In this document: positions 26,520 through 34,481 of the stretch, in pieces
Layout: each line of letters starts with the position of its first letter
Position numbering within the stretch: the first letter of the stretch is position 1
Assembly (NCBI GenBank): GCA_028282005.1
Contig: JANQIV010000053.1
Span: 1 to 37,723, forward strand
Direction: 5' to 3'
Source: Melioribacteraceae bacterium
GTDB taxonomy: Bacteria > Bacteroidota > Ignavibacteria > Ignavibacteriales > Melioribacteraceae
Length of the DNA stretch: 37,723 bases
Program-made: the position numbers and the translations under genes
The notes under the pieces: model-generated
Databases searched by the model: none
What the model saw: the letters and a program-made list of their open reading frames with translations, nothing else
What the model was told of the DNA's origin: nothing

Positions 26520-29024
26520 ATGAAGATAAAAAAAACAATACTATTAAGTTTATTTACTATTTCGATTTTATTCTCGCAAGAATATCAGCAACGCACAAAT
26601 TATAACCAATACCTTGAACCAGTTGATAAAATACTACACGGTGCTGGTCAAGATCCGGGACAGATTGGAGGTGTCGGTAAAGATGGATTTGCAAACTATT
26701 GGGAAGTAATGGAGGAAAATGAAAAGCCAATAGTATACATGTATTATGAAAGCCTTTTTAATATTGGTACTAATTGGGCTAGCAAGCTCAAAAGTGCTCT
26801 CTCTCCTTTCAAGGATAAAATGATAGTAATTCAATTTGGTTTACAACTAGTTGGTGCTACAGAGGTAATTCCCAATGGTGATCTCGATAAAGATATTGAA
26901 GATTTCTTAGATGGCGTTGAAGAATTAGGCTTACCGGTTTATGCCCGACTCGGATATGAATTTAACGGTTTGTCTTGGAATGGCTACCAGCCTCAACCTT
27001 ATAAAGAATCCTTTATTTACCTTACAAATAAAATTAGAGAACGTGATTTAGAAATTGCTACTGTTTGGAATTATGTTCCCGACCCAACTCAACCATCAAA
27101 TTTTATGAATTACTATCCGGGAGATGAATATGTAGATTGGTGGTCAATCAATTATTTTGATGTTTCGCAATTAAGCAATTCTCTTTCTGAAGCTTATTTA
27201 GACAGTTCTGAAGCACATGGTAAACCGGTATTAATAGGTGAATCAACACCAAAAGGGGTTGGAGTATTAAACGGACAAACAAGCTGGGATACTTGGTTTT
27301 CTCCTTTCTTTAATTTGTTGAAGAATGAACCAGGGATAAAAGTTACAGGCTATATCAACTGGAATTGGGCAGAATTTCCCCAGTGGTCAACCTGGGGTGA
27401 TACAAGGTTAGAGAAAAATGAAATTGTAGTAAATAATTTCAAAACTGAGATGGATGATTCAGTTTATTTTCATGCCGTATCGGAAAAAGAGTTTAGAGAA
27501 TCGCTCGGGGCAAATGAATCAATCCCCCCCCCTTTAGTTAATAGTGTGGAAGTAAATAATTCTTCCTTCCCCGCTGTGGTAAGGTGGAATCAAGTAGAAG
27601 ATGAGTCCGGGATTTCACGTTACTTAATTTATAATAATGGCGAGTTGTACAATTACACAAAAAAAACAGAATCAGTATTTATAAATGCCACGCCCGGTGA
27701 AAATATGAGCATAACTGTTTCTGCCGTTGATCGTGCAGGTAATGAGGGACAGGTTTCATCGGTAATAAATTTTGTTGCACCACAAATTTCGGATAATGAT
27801 AATTTATTAGGTAATGGTGATTTTGAATTAGGTAAAGATAGTTGGAAGTTTCCAATCTTTGATGCAAACGCTCAAGGTAGATTTGATATTGATGAGGCGG
27901 GATTAATAAACGGAAATAATTCTGCTAAAATTACTACTCAGCAAACAACAAACATTAACTTTCACATGCAGTTAAGGCAACCGCTTAAAGTAATTTCTGG
28001 GAAAAATTATGTTCTGTCATATTCAGCAAGAGCAAATACACAAACTACTATAGAAACATGGCTACAACAAGCTGAATCTCCTTTTGCCGCATATCTCGAA
28101 ACAGAAATTGAATTAACTACTGAAACTCAGACTTTTACCGACACAGCATTTGTATCCCAAGATGATAGTGTATTTGTAACTTTTATGGTGGGGAACTCCG
28201 GACTTGCGGAAATTTGGATTGACAACGTAATCTTAATTGAATACGAAGAAATAGTTGAAATGGATGAAGTAATTATTAATGGTGAGTTTGATTCCGGTTA
28301 TGATTCTTGGAGTTTAACTCCATTCGTACCTCAAGCTAGTGGTACTTTACAAATTGATGACACAGGACAACTCTCAGGAAATAACAGTGCTCATATTACT
28401 ATAACAGCTAATACTGGAACAAACTGGCATTTACAACTTGAGCAGCCTCTTAGTGTTAAAGGTGGACATACTTATGCAATTAGTTACCAAGCAAAAGCAG
28501 CAAGCGCAACAATAATGGAAACATGGCTGCAAAAATCGGCCTCTCCTTTTACTGGTTATTCGCAATCAAATATTTCTTTAACAACTGAAGCACAGTTTTT
28601 TACTGATACTGCATTTATTCCAAACGATGATAATGTATTTATGCGTTTTATGTTTGGTACATCCGGATTAGCAGAAATTTGGATTGACGCTGTTTCGATA
28701 GTTGATTTGGGAGAAACTGTTACTGCTATTGACGATAACTATTTTATGAATAGTGTTCCCACAGAGTATAAATTATTTGCACCTTATCCAAATCCGTTTA
28801 ACCCAAGTACTACTATAGAATATTATCTATCTGAACCAGCATATACAAAAATTATTGTTTACAATATTGTTGGGCAGAAAGTAACAGAACTTGTAGATAG
28901 TTTTCAGTCATCCGGAAAATATTCCATCAATTGGAATGCTTCAAATTTATCTAGCGGGATTTATTTTATTCAATTGATTTCTAATAACTATATTGAAATT
29001 AAAAAAGCTCTTTTACTTAAATAG
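26520..29024 (+). CDS. Secreted multidomain GH26 endo-glycanase with two CBM-like modules and T9SS tail
   Basis: A large exported enzyme (834 residues from ATG 26520; AGGAAG precedes it). Order: signal peptide (1-20), GH26-type barrel (about 30-330) with acid/base Glu147 in GYEFNG and nucleophile Glu241 in LIGESTP, a fibronectin-like linker (about 340-420), two repeated jelly-roll modules (about 428-575 and 583-725) resembling CBM4/9/22-type binding domains (GNGDFELG...W and NGEFDSGYDSW), and a type IX sorting domain ending KKALLLK with PNPFNPSTTI. GH26 includes mannanases and beta-1,3-xylanases; the xylose isomerase context and shared blocks with its neighbour (YYPGDEYVDW, WGDTRLE) favour the latter. 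A C9 tract at 27524-27532 interrupts the linker region. Confidence 0.85.
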   Translation: MKIKKTILLSLFTISILFSQEYQQRTNYNQYLEPVDKILHGAGQDPGQIGGVGKDGFANYWEVMEENEKPIVYMYYESLFNIGTNWASKLKSALSPFKDKMIVIQFGLQLVGATEVIPNGDLDKDIEDFLDGVEELGLPVYARLGYEFNGLSWNGYQPQPYKESFIYLTNKIRERDLEIATVWNYVPDPTQPSNFMNYYPGDEYVDWWSINYFDVSQLSNSLSEAYLDSSEAHGKPVLIGESTPKGVGVLNGQTSWDTWFSPFFNLLKNEPGIKVTGYINWNWAEFPQWSTWGDTRLEKNEIVVNNFKTEMDDSVYFHAVSEKEFRESLGANESIPPPLVNSVEVNNSSFPAVVRWNQVEDESGISRYLIYNNGELYNYTKKTESVFINATPGENMSITVSAVDRAGNEGQVSSVINFVAPQISDNDNLLGNGDFELGKDSWKFPIFDANAQGRFDIDEAGLINGNNSAKITTQQTTNINFHMQLRQPLKVISGKNYVLSYSARANTQTTIETWLQQAESPFAAYLETEIELTTETQTFTDTAFVSQDDSVFVTFMVGNSGLAEIWIDNVILIEYEEIVEMDEVIINGEFDSGYDSWSLTPFVPQASGTLQIDDTGQLSGNNSAHITITANTGTNWHLQLEQPLSVKGGHTYAISYQAKAASATIMETWLQKSASPFTGYSQSNISLTTEAQFFTDTAFIPNDDNVFMRFMFGTSGLAEIWIDAVSIVDLGETVTAIDDNYFMNSVPTEYKLFAPYPNPFNPSTTIEYYLSEPAYTKIIVYNIVGQKVTELVDSFQSSGKYSINWNASNLSSGIYFIQLISNNYIEIKKALLLK
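27524..27532. repeat. Poly-C homopolymer (C9) in the GH26 coding sequence
   Basis: Nine consecutive cytosines in an AT-rich genome, encoding part of Ile-Pro-Pro-Pro just after the catalytic barrel. Loss or gain of one C brings a stop codon within a few codons (TAG after 8 C, TAA after 10 C), so slippage would produce a catalytic domain without binding modules or secretion tail. Confidence 0.9.
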
Positions 29025-29039
29025 AAAGTGATCATTAAT

Positions 29040-30080
29040 ATGCTTAAAAAAGGAATTATACTTTTATCATTTATAATAATTTCTTTCCTATTTACAAATT
29101 GCAAAAATGAAAAGGAATTTAAACGGCCGGATTATGTCCCAGGAGAAAATAAAGTACTTGTATTTGTCGGCCAGGACAACGAGTCGGTAGGTGGCAACGA
29201 TAGATTTAATAATGGTTACGTAGACAATGTTGGATTACCAGCCGGCGTTACTCACTATATTGGTTTTCGCCAGGATAGCGCAGGTACTCCTTTCATTCAA
29301 GGTATGGACAAAGAAGTAACTTGGGGTGCAGGCCCAATGAATCTCAAGTATTATCTGGATTCTCCTCAACTGAAGAATACAATTGTGCATTTGTCAATTG
29401 ACTTTGTAGACCATGACTCATTGCTTGCAGTGGGTAAATTGGATACTCTTGTTGTAGAGATGGGAAACCTAATTAGACGATATAATGATAGACCATTCTT
29501 AATCAGGATCGGATATGAATTTGACGGTTCTTGGAATAATTATGATTCTGTTTACTTTAGGCAGTCATTCAAACGTGTTGTTGATATTTTAGAAAGAGAA
29601 GCAGTTAAAAACTTTGCTACAGTTATGGCTTCTTCTTCCTTTTTGGTCGACTCAACTTTATGGTCTAACTATTACCCAGGCGATGAATATGTTGATTGGT
29701 GCGGTTATTCCTATTGGGGTGGCAATCCTCTTTCAGATACTTGTTCTACTATTCAGTTTGCGTTGAAACACAATAAGCCTTTGTTCATTGCAGAGATTGC
29801 ACCTCGTGGTCATTTTTTCGATGATGAGGATGGCAAAGAGTTATGGGAAGCTTGGTTTGAAGTATTTTTTGAACATATAAATGATAACATAAAGCATGTA
29901 AAAGCAATATCATATATAAACTGCGACTGGGATAATCAACCTATGTGGAAAGGCCAAAACTGGGGTGATACACGAATCGAAGCAGATGAATATATTTTAG
30001 AACAATGGCTCAATAAAATGAAAGATCCAATCTTTATTAATGGCGACGATAATGTGTTTAAAGAGATTGGGTTTAATTAA
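29040..30080 (+). CDS. GH26 lipoprotein resembling beta-1,3-xylanase
   Basis: A single-domain GH26-like enzyme, 346 residues from ATG 29040 (a GTG at 29028 is an alternative). The signal peptide ends in a lipoprotein-like FLFTNC with Cys21, so it is likely membrane-anchored. Landmarks are VFVGQDNESVGG (41-52), PAGVTHYIGFRQ, acid/base Glu160 in IGYEFDGSW, YYPGDEYVDWCGYSY, nucleophile Glu252 in KPLFIAEIAPRG, YINCDWD and WGDTRIE, closing with DPIFINGDDNVFKEIGF. From memory these blocks line up in order with Vibrio/Alcaligenes beta-1,3-xylanases of GH26 (VGQDxxSV, PAGVTxYxG, YINxDWDSQ, FINxxxDxFxxLGY). This is the main evidence for substrate; mannanase is the alternative. Confidence 0.8.
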   Translation: MLKKGIILLSFIIISFLFTNCKNEKEFKRPDYVPGENKVLVFVGQDNESVGGNDRFNNGYVDNVGLPAGVTHYIGFRQDSAGTPFIQGMDKEVTWGAGPMNLKYYLDSPQLKNTIVHLSIDFVDHDSLLAVGKLDTLVVEMGNLIRRYNDRPFLIRIGYEFDGSWNNYDSVYFRQSFKRVVDILEREAVKNFATVMASSSFLVDSTLWSNYYPGDEYVDWCGYSYWGGNPLSDTCSTIQFALKHNKPLFIAEIAPRGHFFDDEDGKELWEAWFEVFFEHINDNIKHVKAISYINCDWDNQPMWKGQNWGDTRIEADEYILEQWLNKMKDPIFINGDDNVFKEIGFN

Positions 30081-30095
30081 TTTCCGGAGAAACTG

Positions 30096-31502
30096 ATGAC
30101 AAATTCTGTCCAATTATCACTAAAGGAAAAAATAGGTTATAGTGTTGGTGATACAGCATCCAATTTATTCTTCCAAACTTTCATAGTTTTTTTGCCAATC
30201 TTTTATACAGATGTATTTGGGATTTCAGCCGCAGCAATTAGTACAATGTTTTTGGTAACTCGAATATGGGATGCAGTCAATGATCCCATTATGGGAATGA
30301 TTGCTGACAGTACAAATACAAAGCGAGGCAAGTTCAGACCTTTCATTTTATGGATGGCTGTACCCTATGGTGTTATTGGAATGTTGATGTTTACTACACC
30401 TGATTTTTCAGAAAATGGAAAAATCATTTATGCATATTTAACTTATACACTAATGATGATGGCCTACACTGCAGTTAATGTTCCCTACTCTTCATTGATG
30501 GGTGTAATAAGTCCGAGTTCTGAACAAAGGACAGTAGTTTCTTCTTTTAGATTTATAGCTGCTTTTGTTGGCCAATTGATTGTAGTTACAACAACTTTAA
30601 AGTTAGTTGAGTTGTTTGGAGATGGCGATAATCAGTTAGGTTGGCAAATGGCAATGGGATTATTTGCCGTTATTGCATCAATACTTTTTGTTATTACTTA
30701 TTCAACAACAAAAGAGAGAGTACCTGCACCAAAAACGCAAAAAAATTCATTCAAAAAAGATGTGAAAGATTTATTCAAAAATAGGCCATGGCTTTTAATT
30801 GCCGGAGCTACAATTTTTCAATTAACTGCATTAGTTGTAAGAGGTGGCTCAATTTCATTTTACTTTAAATACTTCATTCAAGATCAACAAATAAACTTAT
30901 TCGGAAGCTTAATTGCTCTTAGTATTGAGTCCTTTACATCGTCTTTTTTGATGATTGGTTCTTTGGCAACAGTTGCTGGTGCTGTACTAGCAAAATGGTT
31001 TTCAAAAGTAATTGGTAAAAAAAATACATTTGCTTGGTTTTTGTCAGTTAGTTCATTGCTGAATATACTTTATTTCTTTTTCGAACCAACAAACGTTTAT
31101 CTAATTTACTTATCGCAAATAGTTCTTTCATTTTTATTGGGCCCGGTTGCTGTATTGCAATGGGCAATGTACACTGATACTGCAGATTATTCAGAATGGA
31201 AAAACAATAGAAGATCAACAGGACTAATCATGTCCGCTTCCCTTTTTGCATTAAAGCTGGGTGTTTCCTTTGGTGGAGCTATAATCGGTTGGACATTAGC
31301 TTATTATGGATTTGAGGCAAATGTTGAACAATCTGCAGAATCAATTATTGGCATAAAATTATTGATGAGTTATATTCCTGCTGTAGCTGGTGTACTTGGC
31401 GGAGCTATTATGATTTTCTATCCATTAAATAATTCAAAACTTTTAGAAATAGAAAATGAACTAATATCCAGAAGAAAAGAAGTCGAAGTAAATCTTACTT
31501 AG
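30096..31502 (+). CDS. GPH-family sugar:cation symporter (MelB-like)
   Basis: A 12-helix inner-membrane transporter of the glycoside-pentoside-hexuronide family, 468 residues. Signatures are the N-terminal GYSVGDTASN, the DAVNDPIMGMIADSTNTKRGKFRPFILW block shared with MelB/XynB-type symporters, and VNVPYSSLMGVISP. It would import oligosaccharides or xylosides released in the periplasm, feeding the cytoplasmic GH3. Ribosome site CCGGAGA, 15-base gap from the GH26 lipoprotein gene. Its last 8 bases overlap the 3' end of the convergent regulator gene. Confidence 0.93.
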   Translation: MTNSVQLSLKEKIGYSVGDTASNLFFQTFIVFLPIFYTDVFGISAAAISTMFLVTRIWDAVNDPIMGMIADSTNTKRGKFRPFILWMAVPYGVIGMLMFTTPDFSENGKIIYAYLTYTLMMMAYTAVNVPYSSLMGVISPSSEQRTVVSSFRFIAAFVGQLIVVTTTLKLVELFGDGDNQLGWQMAMGLFAVIASILFVITYSTTKERVPAPKTQKNSFKKDVKDLFKNRPWLLIAGATIFQLTALVVRGGSISFYFKYFIQDQQINLFGSLIALSIESFTSSFLMIGSLATVAGAVLAKWFSKVIGKKNTFAWFLSVSSLLNILYFFFEPTNVYLIYLSQIVLSFLLGPVAVLQWAMYTDTADYSEWKNNRRSTGLIMSASLFALKLGVSFGGAIIGWTLAYYGFEANVEQSAESIIGIKLLMSYIPAVAGVLGGAIMIFYPLNNSKLLEIENELISRRKEVEVNLT

Positions 31503-32526
31503 AAATTTTCTTTGTAGATTCTCTAACTACAAATTCTGTTTCTAATTCGATTCTTTCAGTAGGAAGTATTTTTGATGACTCAATATTCTTTATGAGAATT
31601 TCAGCAGCCTTTCTTCCCATTTCTTTTTTAGGTGCTCTAATTGTTGTTAGAGGTACAGGATAAAGTTGTGAATAATAAATATCATCATTGCCAACAACAG
31701 AAACATCATCCGGAACTCTTATTTTCAAATCTTTTAAAGCTGCTAAAACTCCAAAAGCTTGTTGGTCATTAAAACAAACTATTGCAGTTGGATATTGCTT
31801 TTTAGTTTTTCCTTTAAAGAAATCAAGACAAACTTTTTTACTTTCTTCAAAGTGTGCATCAGCAGGCACTATCATATCCTTACTAAATACTAAAGGCGTT
31901 TCAGAGAAAGCTTGTCTAAAAGCATTTATTCTTTCGATGGTATGTGAGGCATTTTCAGGACCGGTAAAGTGGACAATTCTTTCATGTCCATTGTCAATTA
32001 AATATTTTACTGCCTTGCGTACTGCTTTGTTATTGTTTACGCTAACAACATTTGCTTGAATTCCTTGTACATCTTCCAGCAAAACAAACGGGTAATTTAT
32101 CATCTTTAATTTGAACAAATGTTCAATCTCAGCAGTACCTTCAACTATAGGAGCTATAATCGTTCCTTTAATATCTTTCGTTGAAAACAAATGGGAAAAC
32201 TTTTGCTCATGCTCATGTATATTTTCAGAACTAGTAATTACTACAAGATAACCTTTATTATTTGCATATTCTTTAACACCTAACGCTATTTCAGTATAGA
32301 AAGGATTGTTCAAATCCTTGATGATTAATCCAATGCTATTATCTACTACTCCATTTTTTAAATTTCTCGCAACTGCTTTTGGACGAAAATTTAGTTCTTT
32401 CATAACTTGTAAAACAGAATCTCTTGTGGAAGGTTTTACAGTATTCTTTGCGTTTATTACTGCAGAAACTGTTCCTTTAGATACTCCAGCTTTTGCAGCA
32501 ACATCTTCTATAGTAATTTTTTTCAT
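31495..32526 (-). CDS. LacI/GalR-family transcriptional regulator
   Basis: A 343-residue sugar-responsive repressor or activator. The helix-turn-helix fills residues 3-25 (ITIEDVAAKAGVSKGTVSAV), the hinge helix contains AVARNLKNG, and a periplasmic-binding-protein-like effector domain (about 62-340) includes IGLIIKDLNNPFYTEI, FNDQQAFGVLAAL and VGNDDIYYSQLYPVPLTTI. The family's sites are palindromes with a central CG, matching the three TTGAAACGTTTCAA-type sites in this locus. A degenerate copy lies 46 bases before its ATG, suggesting autoregulation. GGAGAGA precedes the start. Confidence 0.94.
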   Translation of the reverse strand: MKKITIEDVAAKAGVSKGTVSAVINAKNTVKPSTRDSVLQVMKELNFRPKAVARNLKNGVVDNSIGLIIKDLNNPFYTEIALGVKEYANNKGYLVVITSSENIHEHEQKFSHLFSTKDIKGTIIAPIVEGTAEIEHLFKLKMINYPFVLLEDVQGIQANVVSVNNNKAVRKAVKYLIDNGHERIVHFTGPENASHTIERINAFRQAFSETPLVFSKDMIVPADAHFEESKKVCLDFFKGKTKKQYPTAIVCFNDQQAFGVLAALKDLKIRVPDDVSVVGNDDIYYSQLYPVPLTTIRAPKKEMGRKAAEILIKNIESSKILPTERIELETEFVVRESTKKISK

Positions 32527-32571
32527 AGTTCTCTCCGTTTGTTATCCAACATTACATCTAAGATTAATCAT

Positions 32572-32585
32572 TTGAAACGGTTTAG
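32572..32585. promoter_or_regulatory. Degenerate LacI-type operator before the regulator gene
   Basis: TTGAAACGGTTTAG matches 11 of 14 positions of the locus palindrome, with a full left half-site. It sits in the upstream region of the LacI-family gene, where autoregulation would act. A weaker site than the other three. Confidence 0.45.
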
Positions 32586-32647
32586 AAATAAGCAAACTGT
32601 AATTAACAAAAATATTTTTATTATTCAACTTTTTCTTTAAACAAAAC

Positions 32648-32675
32648 AAAGCCGGCCCATAATTGAACCGGCTTT
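32648..32675 (-). terminator. Terminator after the beta-helix protein gene
   Basis: An 8-bp GC-rich inverted repeat, AAAGCCGG / CCGGCTTT, with a 12-base loop, located 19 bases past the stop of the minus-strand secreted beta-helix gene. On that strand the stem is followed by a TTT-rich run (TTTGTTTTG), fitting rho-independent termination. It isolates the gene from the downstream regulator gene. Confidence 0.85.
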
Positions 32676-32694
32676 ATGCCTATCAGAAGGAGTA

Positions 32695-34353
32695 CTATTT
32701 AAGAAGCATCATCTTTCTAGTTTGCACAAAATTATTTGCATGAATTGAATAAATATAAACACCACTTGAAAGGTTCGTTGCATCAAATGCATATTGATAA
32801 GAACCAGCAGTCAATTCATCATTTACTAACTGAGCTACTTCCTGTCCAAGGATATTATAAACACTTAATCTAACGACACTAGCTTCAGGTAAATTAAATT
32901 TAATTGTTGTAGATGGATTAAACGGATTTGGATAGTTTTGCTCAAGTGCATAAGCAGCAGGAATTTCTGAAGATGATTCTTCTACATCAGTTATTGTTTT
33001 TCCTACCCACTGTAAATCACCCAATGGTTCGCCATCAGTTCCCGTAATTGAAAGGCCGGTGTGAGATAAGTCTTCAGAGAATGGCCATTCAACAAACACT
33101 CTAAATAAATCTGGATACTCATCTGTGTCTGACTCGAATCCCCAAAACTCTTGACTACCCTCAATACCTCTATAAGCTCTAACATAACCTAGTTGTAATT
33201 CATTTGCACCGGCAATATTTCCAAATACCGGTTCTTCATTAACATTATTTGATTCGTTCAATCCTGGCCATTCAGCATTGTTATCAAAGAAAGCTTGAGT
33301 TCTGTCATTCATGAATAGACCGGCATGTAATCCGTTATCTTCATGATAGGCAACAATATCGGCTGATCTAAACCAAGCATTATTGTGAACTTCAATTTTT
33401 CTGTCAGCTTCTGGCATCGTTACAGATGCTAATGAATCAGAAGCTCCGGCTTCATTCCCCAAAAGTGTATCAACATTTACGATACTCCAGTCTAAGCCAT
33501 CAGCATCTTTATCAGCATTTTCTTCATCACTTTGTCCCGCTGCTTGTGTGTTGTAATAAATATTATTTGTTATTTTAGCATTTGTTAGTCTTGAATGAAG
33601 AACATTCATTTCCAAGTTATTTACAAATGTACAATGATCTATTTCTAGATAATTTATTGGAGCGCCTACCGGCTGAATAAAATAGCCGTGTGATTGGAAG
33701 TATGTTGTATTTTTTGCAATGATAGTATCTACTGGAGCTGTTCCTAAATACCAGAAAGGAGAATTTGGATCACCCGGATTTTGATTATTCTTGATGTAAG
33801 AATTTATTATGATATAATCACTTCCTTCATCTTCAGGAAAGTTTGTAAAGTTAGTAATGATAGACCACCCCATATAATCGAAATAGCATCCGTCTGTATA
33901 AATTTTTATATTAGGTGCTGTTACACTAGCCCAGTTACCGTCCATCCAGACATCCTGTGTACCCATACCAGCAAAGTAAATATTCTTTACTGTTAAATCG
34001 GCACCAACTGAAAAGAATAAACCGGCTGCCGGTGTTGAAGCATCTAAAGATTTGATTCTCACAACTGGAGGTGCTGCATTAGCATCAGTTCTGTCAGCAG
34101 GATCGCAAACAATCTCTATTGGATTATTTACTGCAATGGTTCTGTCAATTAAATATGATCCACCTCTTTCAAGTTTATAAACTTGATGTAACTGTTCACC
34201 TGCTGCGTTTGTGTCAGCAACAATATAATCGATAAGTGTATTTTCGATTAAAACTCCATTTTCCTGCCAAGGTACATAAACCGTATCTTGTGCGAAATAA
34301 GTACTACCGTAGGATAATAGTAGTACTGATAAAAAGATTAATACTCTATTCAT
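32695..34353 (-). CDS. Secreted right-handed beta-helix surface protein with T9SS tail
   Basis: The 552-residue product begins at ATG 34353 (AAAGGAG upstream; a longer frame to 34407 runs into the promoter). It has a signal peptide (to about residue 22), a repetitive parallel beta-helix body (about 100-340; blocks such as NYLEIDHCTFVNN, ITNNIYYNT and NNAWFRSADI) of the kind seen in DUF4957/DUF5123 polysaccharide-locus proteins, an acidic region, and a type IX sorting domain (about 468-552, YPNPFNPSTTIKF). No catalytic motif of pectate lyases is recognised. It follows the operator at 34419-34432 and probably binds or processes the glycan at the cell surface. It takes the place a SusD protein would have beside the receptor. 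Confidence 0.78.
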   Translation of the reverse strand: MNRVLIFLSVLLLSYGSTYFAQDTVYVPWQENGVLIENTLIDYIVADTNAAGEQLHQVYKLERGGSYLIDRTIAVNNPIEIVCDPADRTDANAAPPVVRIKSLDASTPAAGLFFSVGADLTVKNIYFAGMGTQDVWMDGNWASVTAPNIKIYTDGCYFDYMGWSIITNFTNFPEDEGSDYIIINSYIKNNQNPGDPNSPFWYLGTAPVDTIIAKNTTYFQSHGYFIQPVGAPINYLEIDHCTFVNNLEMNVLHSRLTNAKITNNIYYNTQAAGQSDEENADKDADGLDWSIVNVDTLLGNEAGASDSLASVTMPEADRKIEVHNNAWFRSADIVAYHEDNGLHAGLFMNDRTQAFFDNNAEWPGLNESNNVNEEPVFGNIAGANELQLGYVRAYRGIEGSQEFWGFESDTDEYPDLFRVFVEWPFSEDLSHTGLSITGTDGEPLGDLQWVGKTITDVEESSSEIPAAYALEQNYPNPFNPSTTIKFNLPEASVVRLSVYNILGQEVAQLVNDELTAGSYQYAFDATNLSSGVYIYSIHANNFVQTRKMMLLK

Positions 34354-34418
34354 AATTGCTCCTTTTAATGAATGAAATATAGTTACTTTTCTCCTTAATT
34401 GAAACATAATTATTATAT

Positions 34419-34432
34419 TTGAAACGTTTCAA
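34419..34432. promoter_or_regulatory. LacI-type operator O2 (beta-helix protein gene)
   Basis: A second perfect copy of TTGAAACGTTTCAA, 66 bases before the start of the secreted beta-helix gene and just after the terminator of the receptor gene. A matching -35/-10 pair at the spacing seen in the other two promoters could not be found. Confidence 0.85.
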
Positions 34433-34450
34433 TATAACTATATAAAAAAA

Positions 34451-34469
34451 GCGCAGCTACATGCTACGC
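34451..34469 (-). terminator. Terminator after the TonB-dependent receptor gene
   Basis: An imperfect hairpin (GCGTAGC / GCTGCGC with one mismatch, 5-base loop) 13 bases beyond the receptor stop, followed on the minus strand by TTTTTTTATA (34441-34450). It fits a rho-independent terminator separating the receptor from the operator-controlled beta-helix gene. Confidence 0.72.
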
Positions 34470-34481
34470 ATAAAAACTTTA

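Noticed and set aside
34354..34407. 18-residue upstream extension of the beta-helix protein
   Set aside because: The signal peptide and AAAGGAG site place the start at 34353; the extension would precede the signal peptide.
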